NCBI RefSeq assembly: GCF_014839835.1
Contig: NC_071644.1
Span: 4,751,266-4,815,265, forward strand
Source: Dryobates pubescens
Lineage: Eukaryota; Chordata; Aves; Piciformes; Picidae
Length of the DNA: 64,000 nt
Direction: 5' to 3'
Part shown: in pieces, positions 38,480 through 53,027 of the stretch
Layout of the letters: each line of letters starts with the position of its first letter
How positions within the stretch are numbered: the first letter of the stretch is position 1
Translations under genes and position numbers: made by a program
Notes under the pieces: generated by a model
The model's database searches: none
Seen by the model: only the letters and a program-made list of their open reading frames with translations
Told to the model about the DNA's origin: nothing

Positions 38480-41040
38480 ACTGTCAGCCTTGCTGGGCTT
38501 CGTTGCTCAGCAGTCAGACATGTGGGGTGCAGTCCTCATTACCAGTTTCTCTTGCTCACACATTGTATTTTTGAGGTATATTCAGTACACTGATTTTTGT
38601 CAGCAATTGGTCTTTCTTTGTGTCCTCCCAAAAGAGTTCTGTTTCTGTGTCTGCATGCCTGTGATGATGCTCTCTGAATGCTGCTGCGTGGAGATTTTCT
38701 TGTAATTACGTTGGAAGAAAAGAGTGATTTGACAAAAGATTTCACAGGATCAGTATAGCAAGGACTTTTAATGTTCTCTCATTTGTTACTACATCTCTCC
38801 AGGGAAGTTCAGACTGGAATACTCGGTCATTCCTGATGAATGCTGCATTTCAGATGCATTTCTTGGTGACATCCTGCTTCCCAGCAGAGAGCTTAGCAAG
38901 ACCCTCTAGCCCCTGTGTGTTTGCAGGAGGATTTTGAAGTCACAGGTAGGTGGTTGTGTTTCAGTAAGACACAGGCTTACCTCAGCAGCCAGTTTGTAGT
39001 CTGGCTGATTTGATAGCTGCACACATTTACTGTTTATGTAGAAACCAGCCCTTGCTGGACCCTGGTCAGGCTGTTAGTGATGCAGACTGGCCATAGGCGG
39101 TGCAGGACACAGCTGCTCTGAAGCAGGGCACATAGGTAGACCTCAGGTGGAGCTTTAGAAGTTTCAGATAGAAAAAAGCCAGGCTCGATCCCCTAAAGCT
39201 GGTTTCTAACTACACCCTCTGCAGTGAAGCACCAATGCCAGGCTATGGGAGCTGCTGGGCTGGACTCTGCCCTTGTTTGCCTCAGGAATTTAACACCAGG
39301 TGTCACAGTCTGGCTTGCCTTGGTTGTCTTCAGCTCCTTTCAGCTGGTGAGGCAGACCCAGGTCAGTGCAGAATGTTCCTATCAGAGCCAGCCAGCCCGC
39401 CACTTCACGTCTCACTGATGTTCTGGACAGCAGGTGCTGCAGTTGCTGTGTAACAGGAACAGTAACAAGACTGTTAGATAGGAGATGTGATAATCGTGCA
39501 GTGTGCCCTGCATTCCTGGGGTTATTCACACTGACCCAACAGTGCTGTTACTGCTCTAAATTTGTCAGCCTGAGGCTCCCTGTCGCTGCTAACACTACAA
39601 ATTAGTGCCAGAAACTCTGCTCCATTGAAGAGAAAAAAAGTTGACCCTTTAGTTCATACCAGCTCTTTTGGAGAATGCAGCTTGAGCAATAGCCAAACTG
39701 CTGTTGCTTTTCAAGTGCTTCTGCTGTGGAAATTGAAGCATGCTCCAGAAGTGTTTGTGAGGTAGGGAAAGCCACCGAGTGCCCCCACTGCAGAGGATGG
39801 GGTTGTGGATGTTGTTGTTTCAGTGCTTGAATTGCTGCTGCTCTGTAAAATTACTCAAGATCCAAGACTTGAGTTTTGAGAGGAACATTACACAATGTGA
39901 AAGCATAATTGTTCCTTTTATCTCTTAGATTAGAATATCCATAGATTCCAATTACCTTAATTTACATTTAGAACAAATACACTTATTTCTCAGTGCCCCA
40001 AACATCTCTCTTGATTACAGAACTTTTCCAGAGGATGGATGCAATACCAACTAATGAAAATTGTTCTCTAAATCAAATATTCATTTGCGAGCAATTCCAC
40101 CATTCCAGAACAATCCGGGAATTACATTTAGCATCATTAACTTAATTTACTCCATACAAGCATAATAATTCAGTGCCCAAATCTTACAATGTTTAACAGT
40201 TATTGCTGCCTCCATTGTTTTGCAGTTTGTGGAGCTGTGGAGCCTGTCTGCAGAGGAAGAACATCCCTGTGATGGTCAACTGCAGAATGAGGTAGTTTAC
40301 TTTTGTGTGACAGTGGGGTTCTAACAGCTGCTTATGGTGTAGCTGATCAAAGAAATGCCTCAGCTGTGAGGAATAAAGTGAGGATTTTGATCAAGCCCTG
40401 AAAGCCCAGGCAGAAAGATTTTTTTATTCCCAAAGGTTATAAAAATTATCTTGCCAACTTTGACAGCAGTATTGCATTGGTTAGACTGGCACATCAAGTG
40501 TCAGTACCATCACTCCCATTTGTTTACCAGGAATGAGAGATCTATTTCAAACAAATTGGTGGGGTGGCTCTGGCAGGGTGGGGAAGAAGTGTCCCAGCAG
40601 CTGTTACAGACCTGGAGGTGTACAAAATTGCCACCTGCCTGAAGGCAGCACCATTCTTTTCTTAGTAAAATACATTTTGTTTTCTTCTAGCTAGAGCAGT
40701 GGATTCCTGTCAGATAGGAGCTGATGAATGAACACACCCAGTGAAAAGCAGGCAGAGCATCAAGATACCTCCCAGCACTCCCTGGCATATGTTGGTATGT
40801 GGAGCATCCCAGCAGCACCATGCTGGATTAGGGGCATTTTTGTTCAATACTGTGCACTGCAGTTACCTCTATGACTTTTCTGAACATGAACTCTCAAAAG
40901 TCAGGAGAAGCAATGTTATAAATCCCTACTCTGTTGCCTTAGTTACATAAGCTTCCTCTTTCTTGCATCTTGCATCTCTCACTTTATAGGATTTCACTTT
41001 CTAAAGGAACTGAAAATGAAGTATCTTTAAAACAAGACTC
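38480..41040. other. Stretch where MASP2 CCP2 and serine-protease exons are expected; none found
   Basis: In vertebrates the MASP2 protease domain is a single exon of about 700 bases; it would stand out as a long plus-strand frame with FPWQ, LTAAH, DIALI and GDSGG. No such frame exists between 38.5 kb and the TARDBP 3' end, nor elsewhere in the window. A weak echo of CCP2 (TPGVTVWLALVVFSS near 39,295 against human GPGVTTYKAVIQYSC) is too poor to call. Confidence 0.65.
39890..40200. promoter_or_regulatory. AT-rich non-repeat block, candidate conserved non-coding element
   Basis: About 300 bases with clustered homeodomain-like words (CATAATTG, CCAATTACC, TTAATTTAC, AACTAATGAA, CATTAACTTAATTT, CATAATAATTC) and no repeat structure. 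It resembles enhancer-type conserved DNA by composition only. Confidence 0.3.
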
Positions 41041-41049
41041 CAACACTTC

Positions 41050-43872
41050 AGTATATTTTTAACAGTAGTTTATTTACTTATTTATAAACACGGTGGTATG
41101 CAAAGCAGTTAGAAAATACTACTGAAACTTGAAAATTACTCTCCAATTGCTAGGGATTTTGTTTTGAGGGTGAAATAAGGGTCAAATAATTAGCAAAGAC
41201 TACTCAGTGCTGCCAACCAGCCTGTTAAAACCTAAACCTGAACAATTGAAACAAAATTAAAGCCATGCTAATTACAAAAACTTACCATGAGGCTTCTTGC
41301 AGGGGGTCACAGTTAGTCTTTGGAGGTCCAAGAATACCATTTTTAAGTGTTACTCAGCAGAAGTAGCTGGTAATAGTGCAAGTGCTAAAATGCAAAATTC
41401 ACAGATGGTACAGAGTTTGGAGGTTATTCTGACTTTGGTGCAGAAAAGAAAAATCTAAGCAACTTTTTGCAGTGGGATATGAACAACAAAAATGTGGGAT
41501 TACTTCTCAGCCTGAGGATTTAGAACCTCTCAAGATGTACATTGAGAGCCAATTTGTTAATGAAAACTCACAGCAGCGCAGTTTTATCTGCTGTTGGGAT
41601 GGTCTCCCTGCTCACAAACACCTCAGTGTAACGTGCAGTAAGTGAAGCTAACACTTGTGAAGTTTAATGGGCTAAAACTGGGAAATATCCAAATATCACA
41701 ACTTTAGCACCTCATAGTATGGTGTATAAAAAACATACATCGTGCTTTGGTGGGTTTTGAGCTCAAACAGATTACACAATTCCTCAAGCTCCTACTGCCA
41801 GTGGAAATAAATCTTCCACGAGTTTCTGCAGGAACATCCTGCTTTGTTAAAAGCTGCCTGTTAGCTGACACTTCAGCACCTCCAATACACTTAGGTTTTC
41901 CAGATTAAGACTTCAACCAGAGTCTCTGTACACTGACTAATGCTTTATTCAGCTGAAAAGTCTTTCCTGGGACTAGCTTTAGCATGAGTTTATAGCTTCT
42001 CCTGGGCTGACAAGTGTTGCAGAACCCTGCTTCCCGTGGGTGGACTGGCCTAAAAACAGATTAAAAGCACACATCCCCAGAGGGGAGGCTGTGGGCAGCA
42101 ACAGATCTTGATACTGTTTGTGTCCCCCAACCCGCTTCTGGATGAGGAACTTGACTCCCACAAGAATAAGTAACGTTCCTCAGTGCAGATGCAATTTGGA
42201 GGGAGCTGCTTACCATTCTAGGTGTGGGAACTGGATTTTAGGTAAATGGGAGTCACTGAACACTGCAAAAACACAGTGGGGTAAAGGTGGGGGGGTCACG
42301 TGCTGAGCGGTGGCTCCGTTTGACTTGTCACCTTTTAGAGCATGCTTATCTGAAACAAACCAGTTACTGCAAAAAGCTTTACAGAAGTTCCTCTCAAAAG
42401 GGTAAAAATTAATTAACTGCTATGAATTCTTTGCATTCAGGGCTGCAAAACAAAGACACATATTACTTAAACCAGTTTTATTTAAGAATTTCCTACAGTG
42501 ACAAATCTTATAAAAAGCATCCAAACACGAAACTGCAGCAAACAGCATTCTTATGGATATCTTACAGACAGTGGAACTTCCACCCTGAAGAGGCAACACT
42601 GAGCTCGCTAGTGATCTCTGCTCCAAGAGCTACTGCAAAGCACACCACAAGCTCAATGTTCTCATCACCAACCCCATCATCTTCAGTTCACATTACCACA
42701 CTTACAGATCATTAACAGAAAAAAAACACACACCATACAGCATTCACAGCAGTTGACATAAGGGAAAAAAAATACAAAGATTCATTTCACATAACACATT
42801 CAACTAATCGGTTAACTAGGTATAAAACCCACTGAAAGTCTTCCACATCTGGATGTCCTTCGAATGCCAGAAACACTCGTACTTGATTTGCTATCATTGC
42901 TCTCCACACTCTCGCATCAAAGCCACAGGATTGAGAGACATCTCGCCAAGGAAAATAAAACCCCAGAACGCACCACCAGGTCTCTGCATGCGCTCTCTCC
43001 TTTACCTCGCACATACCAGCCCTCTCATGCCTCGGCACCACCAGCAATCCCACACAAGGTTTCAAAAGTTCAAACAGCCTTCTGGTTCCATCTCACAGCC
43101 TTGCGTTCACAGCGTTGATACGACTCCATGAAATAAAGAGTAGCGGATAAAAATGGAACACCCACCGTCTAAGACGCAGCATGTGCGGTGTGATGAAGTA
43201 TTCTTGGATGAGAAAGCATGTAGACAGAAGTATTCCTAAGGCAGAATATTTACAGCACTGCTTTCAATGAAGTGCTTCTTCCATACACATTTGAAATGAG
43301 ATGAACTGCGGAGATTAAATGAAGCCTTCATATCGTACTTTAGTATGGAGGGGAGACAGTGTTAAAAAAAAAACACAAACAAAACAAACCAAAACACAAA
43401 CAGAACAAAAACGACACTATGTTCTCCAGCTGGGGCACTTGGAGAGTCTTATGGTGGGATCAAAGTAAAAACAAGAGGGAGAGAATGCTGTTTCTGACCA
43501 ATGGTTTCCATTTTGAACATGCAAAGAATTCAGGTAGCCAGGAAACAAAGGATAAAGTATTACAAGAGAAACCTTTCCTATTGACTGTAGTGTTAGTTCA
43601 CCTAGGGGGCAAACAGCAGTCCACTTCCAAACATTCAGTATCCCAACAAGAAATGTAACAAAACCTATAAAACTCCTTTTATATTTCATTTTTTTTTTTA
43701 AATCTTCCTTATTTTTTTTAAAAAAGAAAAATGTCAAAAATACTGCTGACTATAGTGCACACTGAACAAAGGGATTTGGAAACTGTAGTATATATGTAAT
43801 TTACAGGATACTTACCAGGAGTTAGAAAAATTTCATTTCCCACCATAGACTCAGTATCAGAGCCCACTGCGT
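41050..43872 (-). other. TARDBP: TARDBP 3' UTR (up to about 2.8 kb, two poly(A) positions)
   Basis: Minus-strand AATAAA signals lie at 42,482-42,477 (giving about 1.4 kb) and 41,074-41,069 (about 2.8 kb). Each is followed on the minus strand by GT-rich sequence (TGTGTCTTTGTTTT; GTGTTGGAGTCTTGTTTT). Human TARDBP also uses a long 3' UTR of about 2.8 kb, through which TDP-43 regulates its own mRNA. A U/GU-rich tract lies at 43,363-43,417. Short frames within this UTR are not considered coding. Confidence 0.7.
43363..43417 (-). promoter_or_regulatory. TARDBP: GU/U-rich tract in the TARDBP 3' UTR, candidate autoregulatory binding region
   Basis: On the minus (sense) strand this reads as repeated TTTGT, GTGTTTT and TTTGTTTG words, about 460-510 bases after the stop codon. 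The mammalian TDP-43 binding region that mediates autoregulation also lies in the proximal 3' UTR and uses GU-rich, low-affinity sites. The function is inferred from position and composition. Confidence 0.45.
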
Positions 43873-47470
<3,598 letters not shown>

Positions 47471-47639
47471 TTACTGAAGTACAGAAGAGGAGGAAATGAG
47501 GACATGTGCGACTGCTAGTTTCCCTTGACTTGGTTTTCACCTTTCTAGCCTTTAAGTTTCAGCCCATCTCTGTTTAGTACACCGAGATACGTTATTCACT
47601 GACATTAAAGCCCCAGGCCCTGCCATAACGACATCACGG

Positions 47640-48680
47640 ACCAACGCCTCGGCCCGTCCCGCAGCGTGCGGAGGGCCTGGCAGCGACGGCTCCCCGAAGC
47701 ACAGTGGTATTCCCCAAAGCCGCAACGGCCTGTCCCAGCAGGGCCGGGACCGGTGACAGACGGAGGAGAGCTGCCTCGGCTCCACCACGTGCCGGGGCCT
47801 GGCCAAGCCCGCCACCGCCGGACGCGGCGCAGCCCCCCGTACCCAGCACCGCTATGGGCCCGGGCCCCAAGCGCAATCGCCACGTCCCGCTCACCGGCCG
47901 GGGAAGGGAGCGGTGCCTCTGGGAGACCCTCACCGCCTCGGCCGCGCGCCGGCCTCCTGCCCTCCGCTGGCGCCGCACAAAATGGCGGCCGCTGTCCCCC
48001 TCAGAGGCCGAGCCGGGCCGCGGGACGAACCATTCCCAGAGGCAGGGAGGGGGGGTAGCGGAGAGCTTCAGGCTACGCGGAGCACGGTGGGCCCCGGCCG
48101 CACGTTGGAAACGCATCGTCCGTGTTCATCGGGAGCGGCAGGCTGTGTGCTCAGGATGTGGCAGCGGCCGGGGAAGGGCCCGCTCCCTGCCCCCCCTTCC
48201 CACCCGCGGCGGGGCCGGTGGTGCAGCCCTACCTGCGCCAGGCGCGCGGCGAGCGCGGGAGCTGCTGGGAAGGAGTGGCGGGGCGGCTCTGGTGTGTGGT
48301 GTGGAGCTGGAGGCGTCCCCACAGGAGGAGGGGTGGGAGTTCACCCACCCATGACAAGGTGTGGGGGTGGCAGTAGTCCTGGGTTAGCGCTGCCGTAACA
48401 CTGCCTCGTGGGCTGAGCCGGTTGTTCCCGGTAGATAACGGCAGAGTCCTAAACCGCCCTGCGGCCCGGTCCGGCCCAGAGGAGCCCCCTGCCCAGGCCG
48501 GGGGTCGGCAGCGCAGAGGCGCGGGCCGGTGTGAGGGCCCGCTTTCGCTTTCCCGCCAGCGGCCGTCGCTTGAGGTGAGCGCTGGGGTTTGTGAGGGACC
48601 CTACGGCTGTACCGGTGGCCCCGCCTGGGAAGCCCAATGCCTCCGGGGCACCCCTAGGGAAACGTCTGAGAAGGGATCTG
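47640..48680. promoter_or_regulatory. TARDBP: CpG island, TARDBP promoter (possibly bidirectional)
   Basis: About 1 kb of very GC-rich, CpG-dense DNA spans the TARDBP first exon. It includes a consensus YY1-type site (AAAATGGCGGCC at 47,979 on the plus strand), lying within exon 1. The island extends some 650 bases upstream of the TARDBP start, where a plus-strand donor-like CTTGAGGTGAGC occurs near 48,570, so divergent transcription away from TARDBP is possible. The long open frames here in several phases are a by-product of GC content. Confidence 0.85.
47895..48020 (-). other. TARDBP: TARDBP non-coding first exon
   Basis: On the minus strand, sequence ending GCCGGCCG with the donor GTGAGC at 47,894 joins the exon 2 acceptor TCTTCTGTACTTCAG at about 47,474, leaving a 15-base leader before the ATG. 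The exon contains GCCGCCATTTTGTGCGGCG, close to the GCGCCATTTTGTGGGAGCG that I recall from the human TARDBP leader. The 5' end is approximate. Confidence 0.7.
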
Positions 48681-48840
48681 TGGAGGAGTGTGCGGCAGAG
48701 GGGGACTGCCCGATGTGCAAAAAGTCTGTCAGGGCAGCGAACCCTCTCCCATCTCCGCTACCAGCAAGGCAAGAAGGAGCGCACTTGGTTTGTAGTCCAA
48801 AAAAGACTTAAACAGTTTCCCCGCACTCATAACAACCCTA

Positions 48841-49194
48841 AGCACTGAAGCTGTACTCGGGGAGATGAGGGTTCTCCCTCACTGGAGAGAAGTCTGCTAT
48901 GAGTGATCGTTGAGTGTTCGAGAGCTCCTTCAGTTGGGCAGCAGGAGACACCACATGCACTTTAAAATCCCTTTTGACATGATGACGTTGAGATGCTGAG
49001 GAGAGCAGTCTCTGCAGTATCTTGAGCATCAGGCTGAAAGTGCCTGCAATTAAGGTTATCGGTAACACTAGTGCAGGAGGCAAACCTCTTGCCAAAAGAA
49101 TGAGTGAGTGCAGTTCAGGCATGTTACCACTTGAACAGCACCATTCTTTGCTTGGTAGGATGGGTTGATCCCACATGTCTCCATCTGCAGCCAT
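48841..49194 (-). other. Unrecognised 118-codon open frame upstream of the TARDBP promoter
   Basis: Minus strand, beginning MAADGDMWDQPILPSKEWCC and ending REN...YSFSA with TAG. It contains one hydrophobic stretch (LHSLILLARGLPPALVLPI...) that could span a membrane, followed by a basic region. A stop lies upstream in frame, so the ATG is the only start. I do not recognise the family. An overlapping frame (49,068-49,253) starts with a signal-peptide-like MKLSALVSLVNLVLLKVL. It could be chance or the relic of a retrocopy; no poly(A) tail or target duplication is clear. Confidence 0.2.
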
Positions 49195-49405
49195 TCCCTG
49201 AGGACCTTGAGAAGAACTAGATTAACCAGGCTGACTAATGCAGACAGTTTCATGGAAGCTCAGTTCTGTATATCACATTTAGTGTCTTGACACCCTCCTT
49301 CCCCAGTAACTGGTTCATCACCTAAAACTCAGGTCTTCATTCTTCTGGATGTTTGATGGGGGATTTTTTCATGTCTTCATTCCCTCCCCTGCTCTGACTT
49401 TATAC

Positions 49406-49424
49406 TTTTTTTTTTTTTTTTTTT
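49406..49424 (+). repeat. T(19) tract
   Basis: Nineteen T followed by AGGAGTACTAG. It is a homopolymer that could also act as a strong polypyrimidine tract for an acceptor at 49,425-49,426 on the plus strand; no exon is recognised behind it. Confidence 0.8.
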
Positions 49425-52400
49425 AGGAGTACTAGATGTTAAAAAAAGCTGGTAGCTGTAGCCATGTCCTTTAATACCTACTAAATGTTTGCTGTAACAT
49501 GGCTTAATCCTCTCTAGACCAAATCTCCCTTTACTTAATGGAGAGACTTACTGGTTAAATCTCATTATACAGCATTACAAAGTTCTGAACTCCAAAGCTA
49601 TTATGGCTAAGGGACACTTGTGTTCTTGCTGCCACTTTTCTGATTCAAAACCAGACACATTCACATGAGCCCATCTACACACAGACTCCTAAGCTGCAGC
49701 CACAGGAAGAGCTGCTAGTGAGGCTACTGTGCTGAGCCTTCTCCACTCATGTACTTACACAATTCTGTGAACAAAAGAACCATGCAGAGAACAACAGTGG
49801 CAGGAACACGGTATTCCACCTGGTCTGGTTCATTTTATAAGGTTAACCATCTGCATAACAGTCCAGGTTTCTTTGCAGTGATAATACTATAAAGCTATAA
49901 ATTAGTAATGGTTGTACAGTTTAAATCAATCACTTCATATCTGGGTAATTGCCATTCCACATCTCCAGGTTATTTTATTCAGATACTTTAATAATAAGCT
50001 TATCTGGTCCATCAATCACAGTCACATTAGTTGCAAGTCACACCAGAGACATCTGTAATACAATCAGTTTTCATTACAAGCTGTGTTTGAACAGGAAGCC
50101 ACACAGGGTTGTCATTAACAGAGCTGTAAAGTCCTGCCTGCCATCATCCCAGGGAGGAGAAGTGCACTGCAGAGCTTTCTTTGACCAGCTCAGCTCTGAC
50201 TTAACCAGTGTGCTGTACCATGCTATTGTAAGGAAAAGAATCCTTGTACCTTCTTCCCCCCTCCTTTCTCCTCCTTTCTGCCTTTGTGACTCTTGCGCAG
50301 TCCGTGTGTGGGCCCTGTTCCCGGTGCCCATCTAGCTTGACCTTCCTTGCACTGCTCGCCTAAAAACGAGTAAAACCACGTCTTTTCAGTAAAGAAAGAT
50401 GACCCTACTGCTAGGAAAGACTAATCCACTCCCTTGTATTAATGTCCTCTAGTGAGTATTTAAGATTCCCACTTAAGATCTCTTCAGCTGTGAAAGCTGG
50501 CTTCCAGCTCCAGTGAAACCCATCCTATCCATGCCTATGTAACTTTAAATTCAGCCTTATTTAATTAGCATTTTTCAGCAGAGTACTGAGAGGACCTGAC
50601 TAGGCACAGGCTAGCAAGATAAGCTAATGCACCACATAGGCATTCTCTTGAAATTCCTACATTTTCTAGTCATCCACAATACACATCCCAAATCCAGTTC
50701 TGGGGTTGCCAAGTCAGCACTGAGGTAGTCAGCATTGTTTGAACACGCTGTGAGGACCAAGCAGTAATTGCAGTGTGTCAACATTACCTACTGCACCATT
50801 TTGAGTCAAAGCTATAGTTAAGCAATCAGGCTATTTGAAGAGGTTGTCGTGGCATTCAGCCAGAGTGACCTCTATCTACCAAAGCATCTGGTGGTAATTT
50901 CACTAATGAGCAGAGTAAGCATCAGCCCTCAACTAGGTTTCATACAGGTAAAAGCTTAGAGAGAGCAATGAGCTCCATGCAGCTTGCTGGCTGTAAAACA
51001 GGCAGGGAAAGAAGGGCAATTATCCACAACAGAGATTTCTGCCCCAAGAGCTTGTTCCTCAGTTTTAGCAGCTGAGAATTAAGCAAGTGTTACTATCCAT
51101 TTTCTGGAAGAACTGGGATTTTTGCAGCACTTCCCTTCAGTTATTTTGCATTATGATTAAGGTGAAGCAATTAACAGCCTTGCTCTTGAAGTAACTGCCC
51201 CAGTGGGCATACAGCTAGTTAATTCACCAATTCCCAGACACTGGCAATTCGGAGTGCCCAGGGGTGCAGACAAAAGCAATACTGTGGTGCTAGCCATCAT
51301 GGATATTGACTTAAGCGTGCCCACAGGCACAAAACAAAATGCAATACAATAACTGTTTGCTGCTCTAGGTTAAGTGTGCTCATGGGTACAAGCAAACTCA
51401 GTGTAACCATCGGCTGTTCACCTTCCCAAAAGCACTGGGGATGAAAAACAACATCAGTGGGCATCTAAATATAAACTCAGGTTAAAAAACCCCACACCAA
51501 CAGCTTTGGGTACTGCAAAACATGGAGTGCTTGGTCCTGTTTCTGATTACAGAGCAGTGAAGAGCATGAGTGAGTGATAGCTAGTCAGTGTAATCAAAAT
51601 CTGGCCTGATGCTGCCAAGAGTTAACAAGTCCTGCTTTGCACCCTTACTCAGTGGAAGTCTTTCTTTTTCAACATCAGGTTTCTCCTGCTCTATTCTGAG
51701 CATAAGGAGGATGAACAGAGTTTCCCCTCTCTTGGCATGAAACAAATGTTCTCTTCAGAAAACTAAGAAATAGGAATATCTGATTCTCTGTGGTGATTCT
51801 CATTCTAAATATATTTAGCAATGAAAAAAATCCCAACAGACCATTATCACCATGTCCCTCAGACTATGCCCTTACATGCTCTGCATCCTATTGATAGTCT
51901 TGTCCTTCTCTTTCATACCTAAACACAATCTTCTCTGCCAGGTACACCAAATAAAGCCCACCTTGAATGCAGTTGCCTGAAGGAGCAGGACACCTCTTAG
52001 TTTATTTCTACTTGTAACTTAAAGCCATTTGAAGGGTTAATTAAGCAGGTGCAGTATCATAGAAAAGGAGTTGGTGTTCCCTTGAAGGAACAAGATCAGT
52101 GGCATTTCTTTCTTCCTAGCTACCCATTCACACACAGTAAAAGTAGTGTTTTGCAGTACTTATTTTCCCCCTTTGAAGGGGCTTTCACAGCTACAGGGTC
52201 ATTTGCTTCCAGCAATACCTTCCATAAACAGCTTTCCATTCATAAACAAGTTGCCAACATAAAAACTCACTAATACCTAGCAGTTTAGAAACAACTACTA
52301 CAGAAAAGCTTCCCTTAAACAAACTAAGCAGCTTCCACCCATATAAAGCACCCCAAAAGATCACTTAGTCCATGGTTCTCACAGCAATACTCCACCTAAT

Positions 52401-52654
52401 CCCCTTAGTTGAAACAGCATCCAAAACTTCCTTATAGTGCCTGGAATATTTCAGGCAGTTTCCCCATCACCCTATAATGCCATGATTTCAATTACCTCAG
52501 TTTCAGTTTTAATCCACCTGAGATGGTTTAGTGCTGTTCCTTAAAGGGGCAGAGTTTCCATGTTCCTTTTGGTTTATGTCCTTATTCCCTTTACTCTTCC
52601 AAAGCTGATTAGAATGGGTGATGTGGTTTTTAATCTCAGCAAACACAACCAAAG

Positions 52655-53027
52655 TTAGATTTGTTTACAGGCTTGGCTCTTGTAAAGACCTGGGAGCACT
52701 TGGTTCCGATCAGTCTGGATCCTTTTAGCCCTAGTACGTGCTTCTATTTCCCTCACTGACACAGGACTTGGAATTTCAACAGTGTTGACAACAGGCCCCC
52801 TCTGAGCACCGTGGCTGCTGCTGGCAATTGGGTGCTGACTGCTACCGTTGTTTGGCAGGTGTTCCACCAGGGTTCAAAGCACAGCAGTGGGTAGTATCTG
52901 ACATCTCCACCCTCTTGTTTGATTGGTACCTGTGGGAACTGTCAAATGTTTGCATCTGGTACACAGAGAATGCAAAACTACATTTTGTTTTGTTTGGCAG
53001 AATCACATCAAACCATCTGCAAGTCAC
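52655..53027 (-). other. Protein-like reading in two adjoining frames, possible old retrocopy
   Basis: Minus strand. One frame (53,027-52,842) ends ALNPGGTPAKQR; the overlapping next frame (52,867-52,655) contains VEIPSPVSVREIEARTRAKR followed by IQTDRNQVLPGLYKSQACKQI. The second is rich in charged residues and lacks the Cys/Trp/Ser-rich look of random avian frames. I cannot name a parent gene. It could be a diverged processed pseudogene or chance. Confidence 0.2.

Noticed and set aside
38800-38935. Open segment after a fair acceptor (CTCTCCAG) as a MASP2 exon
   Set aside because: None of its frames matches a CCP or protease sequence.
39224-39400. Weak resemblance of TPGVTVWLALVVFSS to MASP2 CCP2
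   Set aside because: About six identities in fifteen positions with the cysteines missing; within chance.
42787-43131. Open frames on both strands in the TARDBP 3' UTR
   Set aside because: They lie in the long UTR and lack conserved features.
47704-48398. Long open frames in several phases (up to 216 codons) in the TARDBP CpG island
   Set aside because: Stop codons are rare in GC-rich DNA; the sequences are Pro/Arg/Gly/Ala-rich with no family resemblance, and the YY1-site ATG lies in the TARDBP first exon.
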